DNA from: Cladocopium goreaui
Taxonomy: Eukaryota; Sar; Dinophyceae; Suessiales; Symbiodiniaceae
Assembly: GCA_947184155.2 (NCBI GenBank)
Contig: CAMXCT020000458.1
Coordinates: 844,027-908,026, forward strand
Direction: 5' to 3'
DNA length: 64,000 nt
Shown here: in pieces, positions 11,747-24,309 of the stretch
Numbering within the stretch: the first letter of the stretch is position 1
Layout of the letters: every line of letters begins with the position of its first letter
Translations under genes and position numbers: made by a program
Notes under the pieces: model-generated
The model's database searches: none
The model's input: the letters and a program-made list of their open reading frames with translations, nothing else
What the model was told of the DNA's origin: nothing

Positions 11747-12895
11747 ATGTTCCTCTGTTGCCGTGAGCAGAGGGCGCCAGAATCCGAATTGGTGGGGCTT
11801 TCTCTTGATGCAAAGGCCGCGAAGGCTAAAGCGACGAGACATGGCCAAGACGGGCATGGCACTGGTTTGGTTCACCTCCCGGCATCATTCGAAGTGGATG
11901 GTACTGCACCCCTGCGTGAGCCGCCTTTAAAAAGTGGAGCAGTTTGGTTCCTGCAAACAAAGCACTACGAGGGACCTTTGCAGGATGTTTCCAAAGTTAC
12001 CCTGTCCATACACCTCAACGGCATGCGCATCCGGTATTCCAACAATGACAAGGCAACTAGATCTTTGGCTTGGTCTCCTTTCGCAGTTGTTCAGGCAAAC
12101 CGTTTCCACAACAAAAAGAGTGATGAATTGTGGCCTCAGTTGCGACTCTTCAAAGTCTCCGACTTTCAAAATGGTGTGTCGTGTTTATTTTTGGTAAATG
12201 GTCGGAGCGGTGAGGAAGCCCTCCATGACAGAGCGGAATGGGTTGCCACTGCATCCTCTGCAATTCGCATGCTGACTCTGTCTCTTTTTCCTGTGTTCAA
12301 TGTTCAGACAATGCCAAACAATTTCCAATGGACACAGACGCGCGTGTTGGCTGGGCACATGCTGCTATTTGACCTCAAAGGTGTCACGCCCGTCTTCTGT
12401 GAGCTTCATGCACCAGTGGACTACACGACAAGTCTCATGGCGTATGAAGACGACACCTGCACGTGTTTGTTGGCAAATTTGATCATTGATCCAGACACCA
12501 AAATCGTAGAACGCCTGGGTGTTGACAGTAGTTGTTTCACATTGAATGAGCATCACTTCGCTGCCAGAACGGTGGCAGAAAAAACTCTTTGGATCCGGGC
12601 CATTAGCAACATCAAAGTGAAGTTGCGACACGCCTTGTTGCCCACAAGTGACCTGGAACTGAAGTGCTACCGCAACGCTGTGGAGGAGCAGATTGCCTAC
12701 TTGCCATCTCCAAGGCTGCCAGCAATGCTGACAGAAGAAGCGCCTTTGTTGAAGAGACGGGCCCAGCCCTGTCAAACGACAAATCCGGCGAACCCGGGGC
12801 TTCACGCACCTCGCACACCTAGTGCCGCCTCGGAGAATTCGTCGGAAGGCCCTTTTACACCACCTGCAAGTGCCAAAGTTGCAGTCGCAGTGTGA
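11747..12895 (+). CDS. PH-domain-like protein, intronless
   Basis: A single uninterrupted frame of 382 codons from an ATG in a good context (gccATGttc) to TGA. The first half, residues about 60-190, alternates strands and ends with an amphipathic helix (RAEWVATASSAIRML), as in pleckstrin-homology folds. Residues about 205-300 repeat the pattern and end with a Trp-containing helix (EKTLWIRAISNIKVKL), the most conserved feature of PH domains. The N-terminus begins MFLCCREQ, with two adjacent cysteines that could be lipid-modified (inference). The C-terminal 80 residues are Pro/Ser/Thr-rich and probably disordered. A membrane or phosphoinositide role is inferred from the fold only. It is the only long intronless host-type gene in the window. 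The stop is followed by three copies of gtgaagcaat. Confidence 0.72.
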   Translation: MFLCCREQRAPESELVGLSLDAKAAKAKATRHGQDGHGTGLVHLPASFEVDGTAPLREPPLKSGAVWFLQTKHYEGPLQDVSKVTLSIHLNGMRIRYSNNDKATRSLAWSPFAVVQANRFHNKKSDELWPQLRLFKVSDFQNGVSCLFLVNGRSGEEALHDRAEWVATASSAIRMLTLSLFPVFNVQTMPNNFQWTQTRVLAGHMLLFDLKGVTPVFCELHAPVDYTTSLMAYEDDTCTCLLANLIIDPDTKIVERLGVDSSCFTLNEHHFAARTVAEKTLWIRAISNIKVKLRHALLPTSDLELKCYRNAVEEQIAYLPSPRLPAMLTEEAPLLKRRAQPCQTTNPANPGLHAPRTPSAASENSSEGPFTPPASAKVAVAV

Positions 12896-13904
12896 AGCAA
12901 TGTGAAGCAATGTGAAGCAACTCGCAAAACACAAGGAAGTGCCAGGACAAAACAGCTGGAAGACAGTTTGTAAATGTTTGTACTCAAATGCAGTTATTGG
13001 TCGCAGTTGAGGGATGTTGCGGGCCACATGGAAAACTGTTTAGAAGATGCTAGACCTCCCTGCAGATTGCACACTTTTGATGTGCTTGTTTATGTGTTTT
13101 CATACGAACGTTACCCGCCAGAAGAAGTCTGGCAGAGACTACGACCTGCATCTCCTGAGGTTTGGTCCCACCAAAGAGCTTGAGCCATGTTTCGATATGT
13201 TTTGACAATAACTGTGATATCAATCTTTTGAGATCTTGTAAGATCTAAGATCTTTTGAGTAACTACGATGTAGTTCAATCAAGCCATTGCAGAGCAGCTC
13301 CGCTGAAGCAAATGTCAACCATGTTTGACAATGTTTGACAGCAGGGAAAATGCCCGCTATCTTGTGGAGAAGGCCTGTTGCATTCTGTTGCCTTGAGATG
13401 TTGCAATGACTTCGAGGAGCTAAGTAAACAGGACAGGCGGTCGTCAGCAAACTCGGCAGCTATGCGTTTCTGAAGTTGTCACAGCTGGAATCGCAAATAT
13501 TAACAGACATCAAGAGACTATGCTATTTGAAAGTGATTGGAAGTCTGGATGGTCTCTAAATTTCTCCATGCATGTACATGTGATGTTGATTGTGTTTTTG
13601 CTTGATTCATGTTTTATTCAAGTCATATTATATATATATTATATATATATGTGTGTGTGAGATGAAAATGCAAATGCTACAACAGGCATCAAAACGCACA
13701 TTCAGATTCAACCGGTCCTTAGCGTTGGATGTGCGGATTGAAATTCACCGCCAGGGAAGGTGCCAGCCAGAACAGCCTTGCCAGAAGGCAAGGTTTTTCG
13801 GGATGATTTCTTTAAAGTCGACCGGATGATTTCTTGAAGCCCAACCTAGACTTCCAGGTGGCAACACAAGTTTCATAAGTTTCATGTCCTTTCTCTGAGT
13901 CTCA
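12896..13904. other. Spacer downstream of the PH-like gene
   Basis: No exon was recognised. A short open frame at 12,974-13,183 follows the PH-like gene but lacks clear coding character and may be 3' untranslated sequence. A TA microsatellite is at about 13,625-13,655. Confidence 0.4.
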
Positions 13905-16900
13905 AGAGATCTCAAGAGATCCCAAGAGTCAAGTCATCTTGGTTTGCGAGGTGGAGAACCAGCTGAAGAAGGTGATTTGGACCTGGTGGACAGAGTTGCC
14001 TATCGTTCGTCTAGAAGTCTGGATGCCAAGTGCCAGGAATCAGAATGAGATCAGAATGAGATGGAAGGATGGGAAGGAAATCAAGTGAGCCCACTTTCTC
14101 TTTGGATCTCTCTGGTTAGTTTGTTTGCACAGCGCCTGAGGTGGCGAAGAGGAGGGGCATGAGGGGCATGATTGACATGATTGACATGAATGTTGGAGTA
14201 CGGCTATGCAAATTGGATTTTTGGGTCATTGCTTTCAGCCTAAAATGTCAGTCTCATCTTATCTAATCTTATTCATTCTTTGCAGTCAAGGTTTGCAAGA
14301 GTCGGTGTGCGTGCATTCTTTGCAAGTGTGTGCATTTCGGCATTCTTCAGGATGATGGTTCAGTTGAGCAGACAGAGTGGACCTGGACCAATCAGTTGGA
14401 GGTTGGGCTCAAACAATCGCTGTCAGTTCTTGAGCGTGTCAGTAAAGTTTTTAGGAGGTTAGCCAGGTTAGCCTCGCTCGGTTAACCACACCACTGAAGT
14501 GTGGCATCAAATCAGTTGCGATCGGCCTGGCCAGATTTCCGTTGCAGAAAACCTTTCGTACATTTATATTTGTGTGTGTGTGTGTTGCACTTGGCATGCC
14601 GCTTGTAAATCTTGTGACCAGGGCAGTGACGCAAAACATCTTCTTCCCTCGGTTTGAGCACGTTGTTTACCAGCCTCTTGGCCCAGTTAGCCCCTTGCGA
14701 AAGATGTTTAAGCAATGTACGAGTTGAATAGATAGTGCATAGATGCAGAAAGGTTTATCAAGAGTTCTACACACTGAGGTGACTTCAACCTTGGACTGAT
14801 CAACCATCTTTCTGAACACATGTTGGAACCTGCCGAGTAACTCCTGTCATGTAGCATCACAGCACGCTGGCCTGAATATGTTCAACCAACACCGGATGTA
14901 GATTGCTGATAGGTCTGATAGGTGCTCATGATTCTGCAAGGAGCCAGCACGTACAGAGAAGCACTTTACCACCTGTTGAGTTGAGCAAGTAGGGGGACTA
15001 TTTTTGGAGGAAGGCTGGCATGTGTTTATTCTCCAACATTCCGGCATTGGGAGACCCGGTGTATGGGACCAGTTGCACTTCATGCAAATATACCAAATCG
15101 ATTCCAAATCGCATCAAATTGCCAAGTCGTGGGTAGATAGTTCGTGCTCCTGTAGTTTGGATCATGATCTGTTTTTTTGGGGCGGCGCCTGGAGAAGTAT
15201 AATAGATGTCTACGTTCAACTGGGGACACTGTGCGATTAGACTTCCATCATAGGCCATAGCTGACATGGATTTTGCCATTTCTGAAGCACCTCAGGATGT
15301 GGTGTATGCTTTATGAGGGCACCGGTGCCCAGCTTTGGGCAGGACAAAGGTGGTGTTTTGACCAGTCAGACATTCAGTCTTTTCATGTCTTTACTATCTG
15401 AATTCCGTCGGTTGGGCGAACGGGCTAGAATACAGACAGCCAGGTCAATGGAGAGGCGTAATTAATACATAGAGTAGTTATACGGTAGTATGCCCTACGG
15501 TATAGCTTTATTTTCAGAAATTAGGATAGTGCTTGAATGGGGGAAGAAAACCATTGATGATTCCGTGAACTTGCTGCGGGGCGCACAGCCACACGAAATG
15601 TAGCCACCATGGAAGGCATACTTCCGGATTTGCCATCCCTCTCCAACGTGATAGTAAATATTTTCCATGCTTCCAAGGCTGCTGAAAAGCAAGCCCGGCC
15701 TGATACGGGCTTATATTTCTATATATTTCTTACTATGGCATGCATGCCCTTGCCAGAGAGCCTGGCATATAGGCCGATAGGTCATCGCATGTCATTGCAT
15801 ATTGAATGCCTGTGGTTTCAGGCTGGGACATCCAAGATGTCACCAATATCACTCTTGAAGCAAAGTGGGGTTCATACCTGGAGGTGCGGGTGCCCATGGG
15901 CGCCAGATCCACGCTTTGACAAACCAGTCATGAAGATTCTGTTACGGCTGTATCCTCCTTGGTGTCCAGGCATCAGCGTTGCCCCACAAATGGCGTGCAT
16001 CATTTTATATCATATATTATCATATCAGATGCTTTCCAAGCTTCAGATAGCTTCAGCGTATGTCCAGGGTCTAGGCACAAGGACGAGAAAGTCACAGCAT
16101 AGTCACAGCTGTCATTGTCTATGTAACGTAGTGGCTCCAGGATCCACAAGAGAATTCGGAGCTTGCAAAGCTTCAACCAATGTGGGTCAAGACCCTGGAT
16201 TAAGCTGCGATGTAAAACTGAGACAGTTCAGATGTACATTGTGCGACATGTCAATAAGAAAAGGTTGCATCAGAAACCATGCTGGTTGCATCTGGTTGCA
16301 AAATATGGATGCAGAATGAGCAGGAATGTATTGTGTACAGCACACTTGTTTGGGCTTGACCCGCAGTGCAGCCTAAAGCGTGAAGACAGCAAGGAGCTCC
16401 TGCACAGAGAACATGCAAACAGGGTGGCCTGGTAGTCCCAATTCTTTGAACTGCCTTTGGCAACGCACAAGAATGGCCAACCAAAAATCAAAATCGATGT
16501 CGCTACCGCATTCCTGACAGTGTTTCTGTGCTGTTCAATCCTGCTCATACGTACACTGCCCAATTTGAACTGTCCATCAGGTTACTTCAGAGTGAATCTA
16601 GCACGCGCACCCATTCTCATAGGAAGAAGATGCAAAAATGTAGGTGGCTGTGTGGCCCTGCCTTTTAAGACTCTCCCTGTGACACAGTTGACCAGATCTC
16701 TAGATTGACTCAATGTGAGCTGAGGTTTCCTCGGAGGCATTGAGCAAAGCTCAATCAGCGCCTCGGTTGCAGAAGTTTGCACTTGCAGTCAGTGGTTGCT
16801 CATTTTGCAATATGCTGGAAAGTCAAAGCACGCTTGCACAACTAGTAATGCAAGAAAAGGATAGATATTTACAGTCCCTTACAGTGCTGTTTGCAGACTC

Positions 16901-17075
16901 GAGATTCTCACTTGAGTTTGCAAAGCACTTGAAGAACTGGATGGAAGAGGAGCTTGCAGCAAAAACCTCTACAAAAGTCTCAGCAAAAAGTAGGAGAGCA
17001 ACTCACAAAATTGAGTTTTGCCAGTGCACAGGGGAAGATCATGGCTCTCTCCAAAGAGGCTTTCCGTGCTTTGGG
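13905..17075 (+). CDS. Scattered exon candidates, unassigned gene(s)
   Basis: Not resolved into one gene and not recognised. Segments with coding sense on the + strand are: about 13,935-14,090 (VENQLKKVIWTWWTELPIVR); about 14,351-14,448 after a TTCAG acceptor (SVEQTEWTWTNQLEVGLKQS); about 14,594-14,700 (LVNLVTRAVTQNIFFPRFEH); about 15,825-15,917 after an AG (VTNITLEAKWGSYLEVRVP); about 16,810-16,985 (EKDRYLQSLTVLFADSRFSL); and about 17,033-17,078 after a CACAG acceptor (GKIMALSKEAFRALGCWDRA). Two - strand frames, 14,998-15,279 and 15,495-15,692, also look protein-like, so strand is not certain throughout. Phases were not checked across all gaps. Confidence 0.3.
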
Positions 17076-17259
17076 TTGCTGGGACCGTGCTTAAGGCTCA
17101 AGTTGGCACTTCTGCTGTCAGGAAGATTCACAAGCCATGACTTGGCCATGACAAGAAAAAAGGAACTCATTGAGATGGCAGTGACACTGCGTTGCATTGT
17201 TGGTCGTCCTAATTCGGTCTTATTTATGGAATTACACCATTTGGAGATGCAATGATGAA

Positions 17260-18290
17260 CAACGGTGGAGCATCAAATATATTCAAACATCATTAAAAAA
17301 ATGATTTTCATATTGAGTAATGTTTCCTCAGTCCATTCCCTTCACGCCCAGGAGCCGCCGCTCATTCTCTTCCACGTTGATATGCTGGACCTAAGGCGGC
17401 TGTGATTCGACTACGGGCGATTGAGCTTGATGATTGGGCCTGATATATAATTGTTCCGAATTAACCAGCAACATCCAGCAAACAAAATAGAGCACGCATG
17501 TGCAGGCCCATTCTGAGTACACAAAGACATTTCCGACGAATGGGAAGAGTCAGAGTCAAACTCGAATTAAGCGATTGCCAAGTGTTGCTTGACACTCAGA
17601 AGCTTTCAGGTACAGTGCGGGCGGACATGATTACAAAGGCCCAGCTTGCCTGGCCACTTGTTTTTTGTGCACGGTGAATCTGATCGCCTCAGACGGCTAT
17701 ACGTGTGGGTTTGTCATGGTTTGTCAACGATTTTCCAACCTTGGGAGAAAACTCTCGTGGATTGAGAGGTGGGGAGGCAGTTGAGTGTTTTGGTCCGTCT
17801 GTTTGCATTTTCAAGATTCTGCGAAAGAGTTTCGCCATTTGATTTAGTAGTTTAGTTTAGCATAGATTAGCATAGATTAGCTGTAAAACCGACACAAACT
17901 AGCTATTTGAACTTGTTGTTTGCCAGTACTGTGGGAAGATTTGGTGCTGGCGCTCCTCAAGCTGCACAACAGGCCAGGTCCAGCTCAGTTGCAGTGCGGC
18001 TTTGATCTCTGGACGTCCTGGCATATTTGGCATATTTGGCATGTTCTTGTCCGCCCACAAGCAGGCTCAAAGTGGAAAATGTACTTACAATGTTTGCGGT
18101 CCCACGAATGTGCTAGGACCGCTAGGATCGATGGAACAGGTAGGACACATATTGAGACCGCAACTTCTAAAGCTTCAGGCTCGCACACTGCCAGCCTGTG
18201 TTGCAAAATGTACTACATTGTACTACCAACTTCAGCAGAAACAGCAGAAACAAGTGAAGAACTGCTATGGGGTCCATTCCAGCCGACGCC
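17260..18290. other. Upstream spacer of the glutathione S-transferase gene
   Basis: No exon with convincing protein sense was seen. The last 350 bases are open on the + strand in one frame but show no family resemblance. The transcription start and 5' untranslated region of the transferase gene probably lie here. Confidence 0.35.
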
Positions 18291-20503
18291 ATGGCTGGCA
18301 AAGTGGTGTTGGTGGGTACAGCGAAAGCCCGACCATTTCGCAACGTGTGGATGTTGGAGGCCGCCTGGAGTTTTCCTGGTTGACAACTATGGACTATATA
18401 TGGCGCACACTAGATCACATTAGTATGAGCCAGTATGAGCGCAGTGCTTTCAGGCAAGGTGCAATGTTCTCAAGAACTGGCATATTTTGGATGTTTGTTC
18501 ATTGCAGTTTTTGCCATTTGAGATATGTCATACCACATCCTTGGCATCGTTCTGGAACCCCGGGAGGAGCTTCGCATCCCCTACACTTTGCTTCCTGCAT
18601 TGCCTCGAAGCTCCGACGTGCTGACCTTGAATCCTGCTGGCAAGGTGCCCATTTTAAAGGCTGGGAGACTCTGGGAGAGGAAAAAAATGAACAGCTGATG
18701 ATAAACTATAGACCAATGCTTGCAGCATCTCTCCTGTACTTTTTATATATATTTTTTGCACGCCCTGGAAATTGGAAGCGCTCTCAATGTTGTGAATTCT
18801 GTGGCTTTGAAGACAGTTGCTGTAGGCACCCTGCTGTCAACATCATGGTTCAGATGTACAAGCTCCTTTTTACAGCTAATCACATCGTACCTTGACATAC
18901 ATTTGCCTTCTTCATTTCTTCAGTTATATGAATCAATATCAATATTTTCAATTGAATTCAACTGTCTCAACTGGTGCGCAGCATGGCGACTTCACCATGA
19001 CGGAGTCCGCCGCCATTAACACTTATTTGGGCGACACCTTCGGCGACTTGGTGCCAAAAGATGGCCAGCTGCGAGGAAGGCGAGGAAAAGACGTTCGTTG
19101 CTTTCGATTCTCATGGTGAAAGAAGAAACGATAGATATACGGTAGATATTATTAGTCAAATTATATGATATTTATACATGATATTAATTAAATATATAAT
19201 TAATGATATCATAATTTGAATTCTTACTAGATAATTAATGGACCTGTTATTGAACCTTGTTGACGTTTGGTTTTTCTGAGCCATTCTGGGTATGCAGGTA
19301 TGAAGAACTAGTGCAGTGCATTATGACAGAGCTCGATGCCCAGGCTTTCATTGGATCATGACTGGATCAAGAATATGAGCAATCATACCATCCATCGCAG
19401 GCATTCACATTCAGATTAGTTCCCTTATGACTTATGACTTATGATGCTAAAACCGACCCTTATAACTTATACCATAATTTATACCCTTGTTTTTTGATAT
19501 CGTTTCTCTTGTGCTGTCATGTTTTATAGTCTTATTGGTGTTGTCATGTGCTTGAGGTGTTTCGATTCGCGTTTTGCCTTTTTGTTGGATCGTTGCGCTT
19601 GAGCAGGGCCTTTGGATCCACCGGAAGCATGAAGCCATGAAGCAATTCTTTGGCAACATCCCTGAGGCCCAGGGTGAAAGATTGAAAAAAAGGCAATGTG
19701 TTTTAAACACAACAAGATTATACAAAATGACAATGAGCCCCACAACTTCTGGAACTGGAGCAGTGGAGGGTTTCTTGGGCAGGTTGTGCATGTTTGTGCA
19801 ACATGTGATATGTTGATGATTGTTGATGCACAGCTGTTGACAGTGAAGTCTCACCTTTGCAAAGGCATATTTGGCATATTTGGCATTGTGACATTGTGCT
19901 TTTGAATCTGTTGAAATTGGCCCAGATCGCTAAGCCGCTCTGCTGACAGGCAGTGCGACATGCGCGAGAGCATTTTTGCAACACCTTGAACATTCTCCTG
20001 ACTCGACTTCGAGAGGTGAGTCGTCCTAGGTCCCTAGGTCCCTAGGTCTCAGGATATCCAATGATATCCCAAAAATGCAGGGAATAACGCTCTGAAACAG
20101 CCCAGATAGCCCAGTGAAAAGCCTGCTGACCACAGGCTGGTGATTACTTGTTGGGCGATTTCAGTGCTGCTGACATTCTTTTAGTTCATTGTGTCGGCCT
20201 CAGAACTTGCCAGAGCACGCCATGGAGCTATGGAAAAGTTTGGATGTTTTTTACATGCTACATATGCTACAGTTTTGGAAATGTTGGGTGGCCGCGTTTG
20301 CAAGACATTGGAGGATTGGAGTGCCAAGATGCCAAAAAAGATATGCCAAGATCCGAGGCCTTGACTGGGCTACAGTGATTCAGTGGCTTCCATCCGATGC
20401 AATCAATGCCGAGTTGAAGCCTGTGCTTGAAACCTATTTGCAACGCTGCCATCAGCGGGATGCATATCAACGTGCCATACTCCAGAGAAAGGCCAAGCTA
20501 TAA
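18291..20503 (+). CDS. Glutathione S-transferase, eight exons
   Basis: Complete gene for a cytosolic-type glutathione S-transferase of 212 residues, normal length for the family. Exons, all in phase: 18291-18359, 18567-18659, 18982-19079, 19298-19343, 19607-19666, 19950-20015, 20136-20196, 20358-20503. The thioredoxin-like N-terminal domain reads from KARPFRNVWMLE through the glutathione-binding signature NPAGKVPIL to the TESAAINTYLGD segment. The all-helical C-terminal domain includes AREHFCNTLNILLTRL and the conserved LLGDFSAADILLVHC segment. The ATG sits in a strong context (gccATGG). Six of seven introns start with GC; only intron 6 starts with GT; all end in AG. Most exon-intron joins share an AG/G repeat, as described for dinoflagellates. 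Expected role is conjugation of glutathione to electrophiles or peroxide detoxification. The exact class was not determined. Confidence 0.92.
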
Positions 20504-20997
20504 CAGCTATGAACATGATGAAAATGAACCCTCGATGCCTTTGTCAACGAATCCTGCAGAACTAACGAGACGAGACGGGGCAGAAAAGAAGCGTACTGTC
20601 CTTGTCGTGCTCGCTTACGCGATGAGATGGTTCAATATGTCCCTTGGGACTTAAACAAGGCTGCTTCAAGACAATTACATACCGGCACCAAGGAGGTATT
20701 GTATGAATTGGACATGTCTTTGAATGTGTACAACTTGTGCAAGTGTGAACCGAATGATTATATACACACGCCATTGAAAGCCCATGAGCAGGACCGACTA
20801 CAGCGAAGAAAATATCCACTAGAAGGAAGGCAGGCATTTGATGTTGCGTTGGGGGCTAACAAGTTGAGATGGTTGCAGAATGCAATGGGCTTGGAGCTGC
20901 ATTGCACTCAACAAAGCAAGTTGACAGTACATCCCTTGGCTCCTGCCTATTGTGTTGCGAATCTTTGTGTGGCTACCGTTCCACAGCTTGATTGACC
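20504..20997. other. Spacer downstream of glutathione S-transferase
   Basis: Open frames here (20,562-20,995 on both strands) have no recognisable protein character. The stretch probably contains the 3' untranslated region of the transferase. Confidence 0.35.
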
Positions 20998-21172
20998 GAT
21001 TTTTCAAACGCATACATCCGGCTCATCGGTGAAGCTTTCAAGAGCTTGGGTGTTTTCTTCCCTTTCGGCTCAAGTGGTAGAAAAGTAGCCGCGATGGGTT
21101 TTGAGGACCAAAAGCAGGACAGCTTGAAGAGATTTGACAGTAAGAGTGCCAGTGTTGACTTTCCCATTTGAC
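20998..21172 (+). CDS. Exon candidate, unassigned
   Basis: The + strand frame reads AYIRLIGEAFKSLGVFFPFG and continues through KVAAMGFEDQKQDSLKRF to a stop at about 21,170-21,172. Charged and helical composition and the absence of stops suggest a last exon. No family was recognised and no upstream exon was paired with it. Confidence 0.35.
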
Positions 21173-24100
21173 GTGTCAAAACTTTCTAGCAGCGGAGCTT
21201 CCACTGTCTGGATTTGTTTCTTACTAGTACTGCAGGTTTTTTTTGGACGATGCTTTGCTGGTCAAACATGGTAAACAGTTATATACAGGGAAGCCGAAGT
21301 GATTGTCAAGAGATGTTTGCTGATTGAGAGGCTCTACAGGGCCTGTGGGGACAGTCTGGCAAAGATCAGCTGCTTCGGGCTTAAGTTTAGTTCTGACGAT
21401 GGCATGCATGAGGATTGAAAGGTCTGACAGTTTGGAGCTTCTAAGATCTTCTAAGTAGAAACATAGTAGAACATAGTAGAACTGCAGAATGAGGCATGCA
21501 GAATGAAGCAGCATGTAAAGAGGTTGCCCGGGCGGGCCCATCAATTGTCATCTTTAACTCTCAGTTTGGTTTTCTCACTTCTTGGTATTTGATTCTCATG
21601 TGTCGAAAATTGTGTTTTCATCGTGATTTGTGATTGCTTTTGTTTGATGACACTTTCTCACCCTTACTTGGGTAGCTCTGAATTTTGACACAAACACATT
21701 TGGGGTGTTTGTCAGCTTCCAAGTGTTTGAAAAATAATTCCATCACTTCTGAATATGAAGCCCTGAGAGTTCATCAGGGTCCTGCAATATGACCCGCATC
21801 AGATTTATGTACCATTATGTACCGTTCAGCTTTGCTGCTTTTACAAAACCTCATGTTCTTTAAGTCATGCTTTGCAAAGAATGCACGCATTTGGCGAGCA
21901 GTGACTTGGAATCCCCACCTCGCCTTTCTAGCGTAGCATCGAATACATGTGCACGTCATGACGAGGGTTCCACAACGCAGCAGCACGTGTGTGATTAAGT
22001 CAAGTACCGTAGCCCCACCCCACCCCATGCCTCGGGTAGCAAGTGGGAAATAATTAGTCACATCAGTACAAATTTGAAAAGATGCAAAAAGTAACGTATG
22101 CATATCAAAATTCCATATTTAATCTAGACTAAATGCTAGCATTGCTACATAGAATGATTCAAATTGCAATTTAAAAAAAACTGGAACAAATAGTCACAGG
22201 CTTTCCACATTTTCCACGGGCCTTCTCATGCAGATTTCGTCATCTGTTTCACAGCCATGCCATAGCCTTTTCACAATGCTGCAAACTCGTCAAGACACAC
22301 TATCATATGAATGCTACAGCATGTTCAGACGGCTTAGATTCTTAAATCAAATCTAGACGTTCTAACAAGGAGGCTTCGTGTGGCCTTTGAAGGTCTTGGA
22401 AATGTTGAAAAAACAACTGCAAAAAAAGATGCAACTGACGATTCAGTTAACTGTCCAGACCATTCTACAGCAATTCAGAAGGTTGGCTATGATTCTCCTC
22501 CTTTGCATCTTGTAAATCTTGTAAGCAGCCTTCGTGGAAGATTCCTCCAGCGCTAAGGCAATGGTTCGTCGAAGAAGAGATGGCCATCATGGAGCCTTGG
22601 ATATTAACCAATGGTTGGGTCAACTTGATGCCTGTTTTGCACACAGCTTTTCTGGATGTGAGTTCAAGCTGATACTTCCCTAAAGCGTGGTTCAGTTGCG
22701 AGTGCTGCAGGTTTTGTTTTGCGTTTGAATGATGCCGGCTAATAACGATCACCATGATGCCGATTGATATCGCATGTCAAGGGTGAAGCATGTGAAGCCC
22801 AAACTTCACTGAGGTGTGGAAAGGTAGCCGACGAGCAAGATCCTTCAGGCTCAGATCTGAAACACGCTGATGGTGCCCCATGCCCACCAAAATGCTCGGA
22901 GCATTGCTGTATGTTTGGTTGACATGGATAATGGTGACCAACATGACCAACTGCGACTAAGACCAACCACCTGAGTCTCCACTTCAGGCTAACTCCAGGG
23001 AAGCAGGGGGAGCTCGTGTGGGGCTCTGGCAAGCCGCTTGGTGGAGTAAAGGTATCATGGGGGGTTTAGTGACATGTGGCGGCTCAGAAGGCGCCATAAG
23101 CAGCACATCGGCAGCACCACAATGTCATCATATCCATAATATTCCATAATAGTATCCATGATATTCCTGTGATGTGTCCCCACTGAGACGGAACAACATT
23201 GGAACGCGAAATCACCGACCATATGCGGCTAAATGCGGCTAATACATACCACACCACAGCCCAAAATTTCACAACACTGCCAAACACATCCAAAAAGAGC
23301 TGCTACCAAGCAGCGCCCAAATGCACAGATTGTCAAGAGTATTATGCACCCAGGATGTCACAGTGGTGTAGCGTCCTCCATTCATCTCCATTCTCATTTC
23401 TAGCTGGGGTCGGAGAAAGGATAGGACGAAAATGGATGAAAATGGAGAATCACTGTGTAGACCCTGCTCTACGACTCTACGGCAGAGAAGAAAGCACATA
23501 TGAAGAAAGCACATCGTACCATCTTGAAATCGGCCACCTGCAAAGCATCTTTTTGCCGGGATTGTGAGCGCAGGGGTTCGAAAAGGGTTTCTGAGGCCAA
23601 AAGTTATTAAAAAATACAAAATATGTATAAGATTCTGTCATGGGAACTGAGACTTTTGCCAAGTGCAAGTGGGACTTTGGGGGCTTCAGGTCAAGCTGTC
23701 GATCGGCTCAAGCTTTTACCCTGTAAAACCAAGTAGCTGGGGTATGAGCATTTTATTATCCCAACAAAGATATCAAAACAATATAATTATGATTAGCATC
23801 CCAACAAAGATATTAAAAAGATACCCCATCTAATTTTAATTGGAATTGGGTACTTGCCACATTTATTTACTATGTAATGATTACTATGTTACCCCATTAT
23901 GTAGATAGATATTTTTAATAAGTTTGTCAGAAGGGTTCCTGCACCACCTAATCACCCAGTACCTCAGTTAGAAAGTGGTTTGCGCCCCCAATTACCAATT
24001 ACATTCAAAATAAAAACAAATATGAGGTCCAAGTTATTTCAAGCTTAACCACTTTCTAGCTGTGGCCCAATCAATGGCAGCTGCATCGCTGACGGCCTGG

Positions 24101-24309
24101 CAGCCACAATGGAATTGCGCTGGCAGGACAGCTTTTTTTGGATTCCCCAGGGCTGGTCCACGCGTGGTTGTCTTCAACCCCAACCACTGCCACCTTATTT
24201 GAGCTAAATTGCCAAGTGAATCTAAGTGAGAGACTTTTGTTTTTCTTTGACTGTGGCAGTGGTAAACAGGGATTGGCTCAACAGGTATTGGGCTAAGTAA
24301 GAAGTGACA
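21173..24309. other. Convergent intergenic region
   Basis: This lies between the last + strand exon and the 3' end of the - strand series. One weak + strand candidate is at about 22,520-22,650. Otherwise there is nothing recognisable: AT-rich spacer at 23,720-24,060 and short repeats (cataatattccataatagtatccatgat-like) near 23,130. This is where the two directions of transcription meet. Confidence 0.4.

Noticed and set aside
14998..15279. - strand protein with TSPGAAPKKQIMIQTTG
   Set aside because: The frame is open and looks protein-like, but no splice sites, neighbours or family support it, and adjacent candidates are on the + strand.
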